A stretch of DNA of 64,000 nt from Rhodanobacter sp. OK091 (lineage in GTDB: Bacteria; Pseudomonadota; Gammaproteobacteria; Xanthomonadales; Rhodanobacteraceae), in assembly GCF_900142825.1 (NCBI RefSeq), contig NZ_FRCH01000006.1, positions 62,001 through 126,000 of the forward strand, read 5' to 3'. The translations under genes were made by a program, and so were the position numbers. This document shows, piece after piece, positions 18,904 to 27,507 of the stretch. Below the pieces are notes generated by a model. It ran no database searches, was not told where the DNA came from, and saw only the letters and a program-made list of their open reading frames with translations. How positions within the stretch are numbered: position 1 is the stretch's first letter; each line of letters starts with the position of its first letter.

Positions 18904-19332
18904 TTAGCTGGTGATGTACCGCTGCAGATGCTCGATTTCTTCGGCCTGTTCGTCGATCACCGCCTTGACCAGGTCGCCGATCGAGATCACGCCGACGACC
19001 CGCTTGCCTTCCACCACCGGCAGATGCCGAATGCGGCTGTCGGTGCACAGGCGCATGCAGTCGAATACGTCGGTATCCGGACCGACGGTCAGCGGCTCGC
19101 TGCTCATGATGTCGGACACGGCCGTTTGCGACGAAGAGCGGCCCTGCAGGATCACCTTGCGCGCGTAGTCGCGTTCGGACATCACGCCGACCAGCTGGTC
19201 GCCGCGCATCACCAGCAACGCGCCTACGCGGTGTTCGGCCATGTGCTTGATCGCGTCGAGCACCGGCGCATCCGGTGTGATGCTGAAGACCGTACTGCCC
19301 TTGCGTTCCAGCAGATGCTTGACCTGAATCAT
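18904..19332 (-). CDS. Tandem CBS-domain protein
   Basis: A 142-aa soluble protein made of two CBS motifs (AEHRVGALLVMRGDQLVGVM, and RIRHLPVVEGKRVVGVISIG with DLVKAVI). It forms one Bateman module that binds adenine nucleotides. No catalytic domain is attached, so it probably acts as a small nucleotide-sensing regulator. It is convergent with the transporter gene. Confidence 0.9.
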   Translation of the reverse strand: MIQVKHLLERKGSTVFSITPDAPVLDAIKHMAEHRVGALLVMRGDQLVGVMSERDYARKVILQGRSSSQTAVSDIMSSEPLTVGPDTDVFDCMRLCTDSRIRHLPVVEGKRVVGVISIGDLVKAVIDEQAEEIEHLQRYITS

Positions 19333-19485
19333 GCCTGGCCTCCCACCGACCCGGATAGGTCGTTTGTCGCGAGTCTAACTCCGGTGCCGGCCTCACGTGT
19401 AGCGAAGTTGTGAAGCCCTGCGGATCGGCGCGGCAGGGGGCGTTGCGCGCTGAAAAAGGGCGGCTGCAGATGCCTGCGACCCGAC

Positions 19486-20226
19486 TCAATGCCCCGGTCG
19501 CGGCGCCGCGCGACCTTCGATGTAGGCGGGGCCGCCGAGGTGGTTCATCTGTTGCTGGATCCAGTTGGCGCGACCTTGCACGTACACGCTGGGCCGATCC
19601 GCGTGCAGGCGGATCGGGTTCGGCAGCACGGCGGCCAGGCGTGCTGCCTGCGCTGGCCCGAGCTGCGCCGGCGAGGCATGGAAATACGCCTCGCTCGCCG
19701 CGCCGACGCCATAGATGCCGTTGCCCAGCTCGGCAATGTTCACGTACACCTCGAGGATGCGCTGTTTCGGCCAGGTCAGCTCGATCAGTACGGTGAAATA
19801 GGCTTCCAGTCCCTTGCGTACGAAGCTGCGGCCGTTCCACAGGAACAGGTTCTTGGCCGTCTGCTGGCTGATCGTGCTGGCGCCGCGCAGGCGCCTGCCG
19901 TCGTCGGCCGCATCCATCGCATCCTGGATGGAATCGAAATCGAAACCATGATGGTAGGGAAATTTCTGGTCCTCGCCGGCCACCATCGCCAGCGGTACCC
20001 AGGGTGACACCTGTTTCCACGGTACCCAGTGCTGACGCAGCTGGAAATCCTTCTCGCCATGGATCCACGCGCCGAGCTGGCGTTCCATCATCATCGCCGA
20101 CGTCCATGGCGGCACGAAGCGCAGCAGTAGCACGACAAGCCAGGTCAGCGCCAGCCACGCCAGCACGAGAATCGCCAGTGAGCGCAGCAGACGGATCAGC
20201 AGAGGGCGGCGAAACTCAGAGCGCAT
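19486..20226 (-). CDS. mtgA: Monofunctional biosynthetic peptidoglycan transglycosylase
   Basis: A 246-aa GT51 enzyme that polymerises lipid II. There is one N-terminal membrane anchor (about residues 15-35). Motif 1 is GEDQKFPYHHGFD with the catalytic Glu, and motif 2 is GASTISQQTAKNLFLW. It also has the KQRILEVYVNIAELGNGIYG block. Start ATG 20226 (MRSEFRRPLL) gives the usual MtgA length of about 240 aa. It is divergent from hslO, with 97 bases between starts. Confidence 0.95.
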   Translation of the reverse strand: MRSEFRRPLLIRLLRSLAILVLAWLALTWLVVLLLRFVPPWTSAMMMERQLGAWIHGEKDFQLRQHWVPWKQVSPWVPLAMVAGEDQKFPYHHGFDFDSIQDAMDAADDGRRLRGASTISQQTAKNLFLWNGRSFVRKGLEAYFTVLIELTWPKQRILEVYVNIAELGNGIYGVGAASEAYFHASPAQLGPAQAARLAAVLPNPIRLHADRPSVYVQGRANWIQQQMNHLGGPAYIEGRAAPRPGH

Positions 20227-20323
20227 GGCGGTACGTGCAGGAAGATGTAGCAGTATAAGGGGCGTTGTCCCGCCGCCGCCGCGCCCCCATCTGAGGCGCT
20301 TGACCTCATCCGGAACGCTTATT

Positions 20324-21223
20324 GTGGAAACCTTGCCTGTCGACGATGTACTGCATCGCTTTCTGCTGGAGCGTGCCGGCGTGCGCGGCACGCTGGTACG
20401 GCTCGGGCCGGCCTGGCGCGAAGTGGCCGGCCGCGCCGACTATCCGCCGGCGCTGCATGCGCTGCTGGGCGAGTCGTTGGCCGCCAGTGCATTGCTGACC
20501 GGCAACATCAAGCTGGATGGCGCATTGTCGATTGAACTGAAGAGTTCCGGCGCGTTGCGTCTGTTGTTTGCCGAATGCAACGACCAGGGCCGCCTGCGCG
20601 GGCTGGCACGCTGGAATGAGCCGTTGCCCGATCCGCTGGCGCTGGACGCGCTGCCCGACGCGATCATGGCGATCACCATCGGCAATGTGGACCGCGACCA
20701 GCGCTATCAGGGATTGATCGACCTGCAGCATGCTGGGCTCGCTGGCTCGCTGGAAAACTACTTCGTCAAGTCCGAGCAATTGCCGGCGCGGATCCTGCTG
20801 GCCGCCGACGATGGGTACGCCGTGGGCCTGATGCTGCAGAAGATGCCGGACGAGGGCGGGCGCGACGCCGCGCTCGATGACGATGCGTGGAACCGCATCG
20901 TGCACCTGACCGCCACGCTGGGCGCCGACGAGTTGCTGAATACCGCGCCGGAGCAGTTGCTGTACCGGCTCTACCACGAAGAGTCCGCGCGCCTGTTCGA
21001 GCCGCACGCGCTGGCATTCGGCTGCAACTGCAGCCGCGAGCGTGTGACGGCGATGCTGCGTTCGCTCGGCCGCGATGAAGTCGAGGCGGCTTTGGTGGCG
21101 CGAGGCGACCAGATCGAGGTGATCTGCGAGTTCTGCGCGCAGCGTTATCACTACGACCGGATCGACGCCGAGCATCTGCTCAGCGTCAGTGCGGCGCCCG
21201 CAGCGCCGGAAACACCTCAGTGA
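20324..21223 (+). CDS. hslO: Redox-regulated chaperone Hsp33
   Basis: A cytoplasmic holdase activated by oxidation when its zinc-binding cysteines form disulfides. The C-terminal CxC (CNCSRERV) and CxxC (CEFCAQRY) are both present. The N-terminal fold shows LLTGNIKLDGALSIELKSSG. A GTG at 20324 (VETLPVDDVLHRFLLE) gives 299 aa, close to the 292 aa of E. coli Hsp33; the upstream open frame would add about 33 unlike residues. Confidence 0.93.
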   Translation: METLPVDDVLHRFLLERAGVRGTLVRLGPAWREVAGRADYPPALHALLGESLAASALLTGNIKLDGALSIELKSSGALRLLFAECNDQGRLRGLARWNEPLPDPLALDALPDAIMAITIGNVDRDQRYQGLIDLQHAGLAGSLENYFVKSEQLPARILLAADDGYAVGLMLQKMPDEGGRDAALDDDAWNRIVHLTATLGADELLNTAPEQLLYRLYHEESARLFEPHALAFGCNCSRERVTAMLRSLGRDEVEAALVARGDQIEVICEFCAQRYHYDRIDAEHLLSVSAAPAAPETPQ

Positions 21224-21290
21224 AGAATCCTGCGCAACAAGCCCCGGCGCAATGAATCGTGGTGCAACGGAACGGCGGGTCCGCCGCGGA

Positions 21291-24191
21291 TCAGGCCAGC
21301 AACAGCGGGTTGTCCGCGTTCTGCCAAGTGGAAGCAGGCTGCGGCGTGGCGAACAGGAAGCCCTGGCCATAGCGGCAGCCGACCCGCAACAGGGCTTGCC
21401 GCTGGGACTCGTCCTCGATGCCTTCGGCGATCACCTTCATCTGCAGCGAATCGGCCAGCACCTGGATCGCGCGCACTAGCGCCAGGCCCTGGGTTTCCGT
21501 GTCGTCGGGAGGCAGTTCGGTAATGAAGGACCGATCGATCTTCAACGTCTCGAACGGGTATTGGTGCAGGTAGCTCAGCGAGGAGTAGCCGGTGCCGAAA
21601 TCGTCGAGCGCGATGCCAACGCCGTGGCTGCGCAGGTTCTGCAGCATCTGCTTGACCTGGGTCGGGTTCTCCAGCAGCGCGTGCTCGGTGACCTCGATGC
21701 GGATGCAGCGCGTCGGCACGGCGTATTGCTCGAACAGGGCGAGCAGTCGTTGATCGAGGTCGGCGGAGCGGAAATGCCGGCCCGAGACGTTGATGCTGAT
21801 GAAACCCTCATTGCCGATCAACCGCACGGCCTGGGTGCAGACCTGCTCGAAGATCTGCCAGTCGATCGCCTCGGCGCAGCCGCATTCTTCGGCGATCAGC
21901 AGGAAATCATGTGGCGGCAGCAGGCCGCGTTCGGGATGATGCCAGCGCAGCAGCGCCTCGTAGCCGGTAACGCGGCCATCGGCGAGTTCGACGATCGGCT
22001 GGTAGAACGGTTCGAACTCGTTGCGGCTGAGCGCATGGCGCAGGTCGCTCTCCATGTCCAGCAGCGACAATGCTTCGCGGCGCAGGCGGTCGTCGAACAT
22101 CGCCGCGCGATGGCGGCCACCATCTTTCGCGTTGTACATCGCTGCATCGGCGTCGCGCAGCAGCTCTTCCGGCTGACGATAATGCGGGCTGGCCAACGCG
22201 ATGCCGATCGAGGCGGACGTGAAAATTTCTTTGGTGCCGAGCCGGAACGGAGTCTGCAGTTCGCTGATGATGCGTTCGGCGATCAGCGATGCCTTGCCGG
22301 TTTCGACGATGCCTTCCAGCAACACGGCGAATTCGTCACCACCCAGACGGGCGACCACGTCGCGGGTCTTCAGGCAGGCGCGGATGCGACCGCCGACCTG
22401 GAACAGCAAATCGTCGCCGACCAGATGACCGACCGAGTCGTTGATCACCTTGAAGCGGTCCAGATCGATGAACAGCACGGCGAACTGCTCGTTGGGATTC
22501 GCAACGTAGCGCTGCATCGCCTGTTCCAGCCGCTGCAGCAGCAAGGTGCGGTTGGGTAGGCCGGTCAGCGAGTCGTGCAGCGTTTCGTATTTCAGCCGGC
22601 GTTCGACCCGTTCGCGTTCCGCGATCTGTTCGCGCAGGTCGCGGTTGGCCAGCGCCAGCGCCCGGGTGCGCTCGGTGACGCGGCGTTCCAGTCCGGCGTA
22701 GGCATGCTTCAGCGAGGACGCCGCCTGCTTGCGCTGCAGTGCGTTGGCGATGTGGTAGCTGACGAAGGTCAGCAGCTCCTGGTCGCGTTCGTTGTAGGTG
22801 TGTTCGGGCGAATAGCTTTGCAGTGCCAGCACACCCATGGCCTTGCCGCCCCAGATCAGTGGCACGCCGAGCCAGCATACCGAGCGCGAGCCGAAGTGGC
22901 TGATCTCGCCGGTTTCAATGAGGTGGTCGACGGCTTTCATGTCGGCCAGCAGGGGTTTGGCGTGGCGCAGCACATATTCGGTCACGCCGCGACCATGCGC
23001 GCGCGGCGGCCGCACGCTGTCGACATCATCCACCGAATAGGGAAAGGTCAGGTAGCCGTTATCTTCGTCGACCAGCGCGATGTAGAAATTGCGCGCGTAA
23101 AGCAGGCCGCTGATCACCTGATGCATGGCCGCGTAGAATTTTTCCAGGCTCTCCGAAGTATTCGCCAGCTCGGCGATGCGGAACAACGCCGCCTGCAGGC
23201 GTTCGCCGCGTTGCCGTTGCAGCACTTGCTGGCGCAGCACGCGGTTGGCTTCGCGCAGCGCCGCGGTACGGTCGGCCACCCGGCGGCCCAGTTCGATATG
23301 CGCCTCGCGCCGCTCCAGTGTGGTCTGCACATGCTGGGCCACGTAGCTCAGCAGCTCCAGATCATGCCGCGAGTAATGGGTGTCGTCGCGGTAGCTCTGC
23401 ATGACGATGCCGCCGACCACGCGGCCGTCGCGCAACATCGGAACGCCCAGCCAGTGCTCGCAGCTGGGTCCGACCAGTACGAAGCGATCGCCGAATTGTT
23501 GCCGCATTTCCTCGATCGACCCCATCAGCGGGCGACCTTCCTGCAACAGGTTCCAGGTCAGGCTGTGCAGCATGTCGTGCAACGGTACGGTCTGGTCCGG
23601 CGACGGCGGATCGGCATCGGCGATGTCGACGTAATAGGGGAAGCGGACGGTATCGGTGGCGGCGTCGTACAGCACGATGTAGAAATTTTCCGCATACATC
23701 AGGCTGCTGACGATGGCATGCAGCGAGCGCATCATCTCGGGCATGTCGTGCTCGGCGCTGGCCTGTTCGGCGATCGCATACAGCGCGCGTTGCAACCGCT
23801 CGGCGAGGGCAAGGCGGGAAATCGCCTCGTACAGCCGACTGGTTTCGGCCAACTGGCGCAGACGGGTCCCGGCCAGCCTGCCCAGCCAATCCAGCCGGTC
23901 GCGTACCACGTCGGTCAGCGGCAAGTCGGCCCATTCGAGGGTCATCGTGCGCGGACCCTGGGGATCCTCGGCCAGATCGAGCTGTCCGGCCAGGTAGGCG
24001 GGTTGTTCGTCCATGCGGCGCCAGCGCAGCCGGCCCTGGACGCCGAAATTGACCAGCATCACCTCGCAGATATCCATCACGCTGGCGGCATCAGGAGCTT
24101 CGAACAGGCGTTCGACTGCACCGTGCAAGGCCGCAAGATCCCGTGCCGCCGAAAGTGGCGGAGATGAACGGATCGTCGGCTTGGCGCTCAT
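21291..24191 (-). CDS. GAF-GAF-GGDEF-EAL cyclic-di-GMP turnover protein
   Basis: A 966-aa cytoplasmic protein, with an alternative start 45 bases upstream. Two GAF sensor domains lie at about residues 110-280 and 335-490, each followed by a helical linker. The GGDEF domain has an intact LGGDEF motif at about residue 618. The EAL domain (about 720-960) has YEALLRWHH and the loop-6 catalytic block ALDDFGTGYSSL. Both catalytic sites look intact, so it could make or degrade c-di-GMP. It has no membrane segments, so the signal is probably intracellular. Confidence 0.92.
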   Translation of the reverse strand: MSAKPTIRSSPPLSAARDLAALHGAVERLFEAPDAASVMDICEVMLVNFGVQGRLRWRRMDEQPAYLAGQLDLAEDPQGPRTMTLEWADLPLTDVVRDRLDWLGRLAGTRLRQLAETSRLYEAISRLALAERLQRALYAIAEQASAEHDMPEMMRSLHAIVSSLMYAENFYIVLYDAATDTVRFPYYVDIADADPPSPDQTVPLHDMLHSLTWNLLQEGRPLMGSIEEMRQQFGDRFVLVGPSCEHWLGVPMLRDGRVVGGIVMQSYRDDTHYSRHDLELLSYVAQHVQTTLERREAHIELGRRVADRTAALREANRVLRQQVLQRQRGERLQAALFRIAELANTSESLEKFYAAMHQVISGLLYARNFYIALVDEDNGYLTFPYSVDDVDSVRPPRAHGRGVTEYVLRHAKPLLADMKAVDHLIETGEISHFGSRSVCWLGVPLIWGGKAMGVLALQSYSPEHTYNERDQELLTFVSYHIANALQRKQAASSLKHAYAGLERRVTERTRALALANRDLREQIAERERVERRLKYETLHDSLTGLPNRTLLLQRLEQAMQRYVANPNEQFAVLFIDLDRFKVINDSVGHLVGDDLLFQVGGRIRACLKTRDVVARLGGDEFAVLLEGIVETGKASLIAERIISELQTPFRLGTKEIFTSASIGIALASPHYRQPEELLRDADAAMYNAKDGGRHRAAMFDDRLRREALSLLDMESDLRHALSRNEFEPFYQPIVELADGRVTGYEALLRWHHPERGLLPPHDFLLIAEECGCAEAIDWQIFEQVCTQAVRLIGNEGFISINVSGRHFRSADLDQRLLALFEQYAVPTRCIRIEVTEHALLENPTQVKQMLQNLRSHGVGIALDDFGTGYSSLSYLHQYPFETLKIDRSFITELPPDDTETQGLALVRAIQVLADSLQMKVIAEGIEDESQRQALLRVGCRYGQGFLFATPQPASTWQNADNPLLLA

Positions 24192-24385
24192 TAGGACTGT
24201 GGTCGGTTCCGGAACGATCTGGCGGATCGGCGTCAAACGCCTTTATAGCGTGTAAGTTGGCCCGGTCGCCAGCGCTCCGACAGCGGGAACTGCAGGTATC
24301 CCGACCGGTCGAAGCTTGACACAAACCCATGCCGTTCTGTGATTGGGTGGGGGTTTTCGGGGTGTTAGTAAAACGTAAAACCGGG

Positions 24386-24391
24386 TATACT
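24386..24391 (+). promoter_or_regulatory. Possible -10 element of the 24439 gene
   Basis: TATACT lies 48 bases before the ATG in a locally AT-rich stretch (GTTAGTAAAACGTAAAACC). A -35 match is poor. Confidence 0.3.
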
Positions 24392-24438
24392 CGCGTCCAG
24401 GTCTCCCCATCATCGAAAGAGTCATCGGTACAACGCTC

Positions 24439-25350
24439 ATGCGACGCCTGTCCGCCCTGCTATTGATCTCCCTGCTGCCGCTCACCGCGGCCGGGCAGTC
24501 TGCGGGCAATGACAACGCCACAGCGCAGCGTTTGCTGGCGCAGGCGCCGGATCAGATGACCGAAGTCGAGCCTGGTGTGGTGGTGCCGCTGTGGCGTGGC
24601 GCCGATGGTCGTCTGTTGGCGCTCAAGGCGGATCAGAGCACCGGTGCCGATGCATTGCGCAAGAACGCCCCGCTGGCACTGCATCCGGTCGATGCCGCCA
24701 GCGTGATGACGACTGGCCTGCAATATGGTCTGGGGCCGCGGCTGCAGGCACATGCCGAGGTCAGCGAACACTCGTGGGCGAACCAGAATTTGCGGGTGCT
24801 CGGTAGCGAAGTGGGTGCCACCTACGACGCCGGTCGCTACAGCCTCGACTTGAGTGTCGGCACCGTCAGTACATCGAACCACAACGCCGTATTGCCGCGC
24901 GTGCTTCCAGGCGCGGCGCCGGGGGTCGACGGCTTGTCGGGTTTCGACAGCAGCTCCCAGCTAAACGCGCGTGGCCGACTCGCGCTGGGCAGCAAGAGCG
25001 GCATCGATCTGGGTGCCAGTGTCGGCCGCATTCGCCTGTTGCCCGGCAACCTGCTCGGCGTCAACGCGCTGGATCAGAAAGCGCTGAGTTTCGGTATCGA
25101 TCATGGCCCGTTGAGCGGTGTCCTGACCGGTCGCACCATGCAGCCGGAAGCCGGTATCCCCGGTAGCCTCAATGCAGATAGGCGCTGGAACAGTATCGAT
25201 CTCGGCGTGACCTGGCGTTTGCCGTGGCGCGGTGTGTTGAGCGTCGGCGCGCAGAACCTGTGGTCGTCCGGCACTCCGGCCAATACGCCGGTGGGCCCGG
25301 AGCCGGATCAGTCGCGTACGCCTTACGTGCAGTACCACCAGGATCTTTGA
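24439..25350 (+). CDS. Exported outer-membrane-type protein of unknown function
   Basis: A 303-aa protein with a signal peptide (MRRLSALLLISLLPLTAAGQS). The mature part alternates hydrophobic and polar residues in strand-like runs (YSLDLSVGTVS, GIDLGASVGRIRLLPG, IDLGVTWRLPWRGVLSVGAQNLW), suggesting a beta barrel. I do not recognise the family. A strong terminator follows, so it is a single-gene unit. Confidence 0.7.
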   Translation: MRRLSALLLISLLPLTAAGQSAGNDNATAQRLLAQAPDQMTEVEPGVVVPLWRGADGRLLALKADQSTGADALRKNAPLALHPVDAASVMTTGLQYGLGPRLQAHAEVSEHSWANQNLRVLGSEVGATYDAGRYSLDLSVGTVSTSNHNAVLPRVLPGAAPGVDGLSGFDSSSQLNARGRLALGSKSGIDLGASVGRIRLLPGNLLGVNALDQKALSFGIDHGPLSGVLTGRTMQPEAGIPGSLNADRRWNSIDLGVTWRLPWRGVLSVGAQNLWSSGTPANTPVGPEPDQSRTPYVQYHQDL

Positions 25351-25382
25351 TTCGCCGGGCTGTATCTACACCGGCTGAGTTG

Positions 25383-25415
25383 AAAACGCCGTCGCAAGTG
25401 CGACGGCGTTTTTCG
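25383..25415 (+). terminator. Intrinsic terminator
   Basis: A 14-bp perfect stem, AAAACGCCGTCGCA / TGCGACGGCGTTTT (25383-25396 with 25399-25412), has a 2-base gap at the tip and runs into T-rich sequence. It ends the 24439 gene, and its symmetric A/T tracts also suit the opposing DUF4097 operon. Confidence 0.85.
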
Positions 25416-25440
25416 TTTGAGAGTGCGTATCTGCCCGTCA

Positions 25441-26346
25441 TCAGTTCTGCTTGCGAACGCGCAGGTCGCCGCTGAAGGTCTCGACATTGATCTTGCCGCG
25501 GCCGTCGCCGAGGCGGACGTCCAGCGAACTGCCGGGGCCATGCTCGGGTTCCTTGGGCGTACCGAAATCGCTGCGCAGGTTGCCGCTGAAACTGCTGGCA
25601 TGCAGGTTGCCGGAGGTGCCCGCCGGCAGTTGCAACTGTACGTCGCCGCTCATGCTGTCGATGCCGAGGGTGCCGTCGGCGGCCAGCCCGCCGGTCAGTT
25701 GCACGTCGCCGGATACCGTACTCAGCGTCAATTTCTGCCACGGTCCGCCAGAGGCCTGGATGCGACCGGAAATGGTCTGCAGCTTGACGTTGCTGCCGAG
25801 TGCGGGGGCCAGGATTTCGCCGCTGACTGTCTGCAGGTCGGCCTGTTCGGCATGTCCGGCCAGCTCGATGCCGCCGCTGACGCTTTCGACTTTCAGCGAT
25901 CGGGCGCGTGCGTTGATGCGTGCCTTGCCGCTGACCGTATTGACCTCGATGTTGCCGCCATCCATGCCGTCGATCACCAGCGGTGCGCTGACCACGCCGA
26001 TGTCCAGCGAGGCCCCCTTGGGCACATGCAGTTCGAGCGTGGTCGACGCCATGTTGTTGTCGCCTTTCCAGTTGAACCAGCCGGAGCCGCCGCCCTGCGG
26101 CTCGACCTTGATCGCCATGTCGGTATTGCTGCCGGTGATGGCCAGCGGCTTGGCCCCATTGCCGAGCTGGCCGCGGACCTGCACTTCGTTGCGATCCCAG
26201 GCGATCACATTCACTGTGCCGGCGATATTGCTGATACTGACATGAGCGGTCGGACTGGCGTCATGGCGCAGCTGAATCGGTGTGTCGGCAAGAGCCTGAC
26301 CGATGCACAGGCACAAAAGCAGCGGAAGATAGCGGGTGATTTTCAT
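25441..26346 (-). CDS. Exported DUF4097-type repeat protein
   Basis: A 301-aa protein with a signal peptide (MKITRYLPLLLCLCIGQALA). It then has regular strand repeats built on VSG (VNTVSGKARI, VESVSGGIEL, LQTVSGEILA, LQTISGRIQA, LSTVSGDVQL), the hallmark of DUF4097 right-handed beta-helix proteins. It closes an operon with an ECF sigma factor and an anti-sigma-like protein, which suggests an envelope-stress output. The start at 26346 follows the anti-sigma-like stop by 17 bases. Confidence 0.85.
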   Translation of the reverse strand: MKITRYLPLLLCLCIGQALADTPIQLRHDASPTAHVSISNIAGTVNVIAWDRNEVQVRGQLGNGAKPLAITGSNTDMAIKVEPQGGGSGWFNWKGDNNMASTTLELHVPKGASLDIGVVSAPLVIDGMDGGNIEVNTVSGKARINARARSLKVESVSGGIELAGHAEQADLQTVSGEILAPALGSNVKLQTISGRIQASGGPWQKLTLSTVSGDVQLTGGLAADGTLGIDSMSGDVQLQLPAGTSGNLHASSFSGNLRSDFGTPKEPEHGPGSSLDVRLGDGRGKINVETFSGDLRVRKQN

Positions 26347-26363
26347 GATCGGTCCTGTGGGTA

Positions 26364-26822
26364 TCAGCCGGCCTGATCGGCCAGTTGGCGCAATTGCGTC
26401 TGTTGCAGTTCGGTACGGTCGAGCAGGCGCTGCAGCGCCGGCGAATGAGGTGCTTGCCGGATCGCCAGTTGCAGCTCCATGCGGGCGGCATCCAGTTCGA
26501 TCGCTGCGCCAGCCAACCGTGGGTCGGCAGGTTTCCAGCTTGCCGGGGCTCTGTCGGCGCGGACAATCTGTGTATCCGTGGGCGCCTGCAGCCGATGCCA
26601 GCCGATGCCGGCCACCAGCAGCATCGACGCGGCGAGGCTGGCGCCGACCAGCCAACGCCGCCGGTGCCTTGGCGAATGCATCGATGATGTCTGCTGGATC
26701 TCGGGTGCGTCCATCCGTTCGACGTCGTCCAGTGCCGCGTCGAGCGAGGCCCATAGATCGCGTCGCGGCGTCAGCGGCTGGCGCAGGTCGCGCAGTTGGC
26801 GGCGCCATTCGAATTCGTTCAT
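26364..26822 (-). CDS. Anti-sigma-factor-like single-pass membrane protein
   Basis: A 152-aa protein with a soluble N-terminus (MNEFEWRRQLRDLRQPLTP), one membrane segment (about residues 57-73, WLVGASLAASMLLVAGIGW) and an exported C-terminal helix region. Its start overlaps the sigma-factor stop by four bases (ATGA), the usual arrangement for an ECF sigma and its anti-sigma factor. No HxxxCxxC zinc motif is visible, so it is not a classical ZAS-type anti-sigma. Confidence 0.65.
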   Translation of the reverse strand: MNEFEWRRQLRDLRQPLTPRRDLWASLDAALDDVERMDAPEIQQTSSMHSPRHRRRWLVGASLAASMLLVAGIGWHRLQAPTDTQIVRADRAPASWKPADPRLAGAAIELDAARMELQLAIRQAPHSPALQRLLDRTELQQTQLRQLADQAG

Positions 26823-27364
26823 GAGCTTTCTCCCAATACCTTGCGCAGCAGGCCGCGGGCGCGATGCAGTTGCGCTTTCGATGTGCCGATCGCCATGCCC
26901 AATTCGTTGCCGATTTCTTCGTGTCGCCAGCCTTCGATGTCATGCAGCACCAGCACGGCCCGGGCACGTGGCGGCAGCAGGCCGATCGCGCGCTCCAGTT
27001 CTTCGCGTTCGGCGGCGCAGAACGGGGTCTCGCCGGTGTCCGGCAGGTGATCGTCGTCCAGCATGCTGACCGGGTCGGCGCCGCGGGCACGGATATCCAT
27101 CAGCGCCACGTTCACGGCGAGCCGGTACAGCCAGGTGCCGAACGCACTCTCGTGGCGAAAACCGGGCAGTTTCTGCCAGGCGCGGATGAACGCGTCCTGG
27201 GTCAGATCCTCGGCGCGGGCGTGGTCGTAGCCGGCGAGCCGGTACACCGCGCCGTGCACGCGGCCCACATGCAACTGATACAGCCGCTGGAATGCGTGGC
27301 GGTCACCGGCGGCTGCGGCGCGCACGTCATCGGTGTCGTGGGCTCCCGCTGAGGCAGGCGACAT
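26819..27364 (-). CDS. ECF-type RNA polymerase sigma factor
   Basis: A 181-aa sigma-70 family protein. Region 2 includes DLTQDAFIRAWQKLPGF followed by FGTWLYRLAVNVALMD. Region 4 includes LLPPRARAVLVLHDIEGW and IGNELGMAIGTSKAQLHRAR. The start at MSPASAG (27364) has GGAAG just upstream; an alternative lies 33 bases earlier. It heads the sigma/anti-sigma-like/DUF4097 operon. Confidence 0.92.
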   Translation of the reverse strand: MSPASAGAHDTDDVRAAAAGDRHAFQRLYQLHVGRVHGAVYRLAGYDHARAEDLTQDAFIRAWQKLPGFRHESAFGTWLYRLAVNVALMDIRARGADPVSMLDDDHLPDTGETPFCAAEREELERAIGLLPPRARAVLVLHDIEGWRHEEIGNELGMAIGTSKAQLHRARGLLRKVLGESS

Positions 27365-27459
27365 GGAACTTCCAATGGCAGGGCAGGCAGCGATCATCTT
27401 GCCAGCTTGGATGCGCCGTCATGCGAAAGGGTTTGAACCGCCGCCGCCGTGTCGGCGCC

Positions 27460-27505
27460 CATCATGCGCCAGGGCGGGCGTGATAGCCCGCCCTGGCGCA
27501 TGATG
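27460..27505. terminator. Perfect 20-bp palindromic hairpin after pckG
   Basis: The arms 27460-27479 and 27486-27505 pair at all 20 positions around a 6-base loop, two bases beyond the pckG stop. It is likely a bidirectional transcript end between the pckG and sigma-factor genes. No T-run follows on the minus strand. Confidence 0.6.
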
Positions 27506-27507
27506 GT

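Noticed and set aside
25441-27090. One 549-codon frame spanning the DUF4097 gene and the region upstream
   Set aside because: It joins the true DUF4097 frame to out-of-frame anti-sigma and sigma sequence; a signal-peptide start at 26346 is far better.
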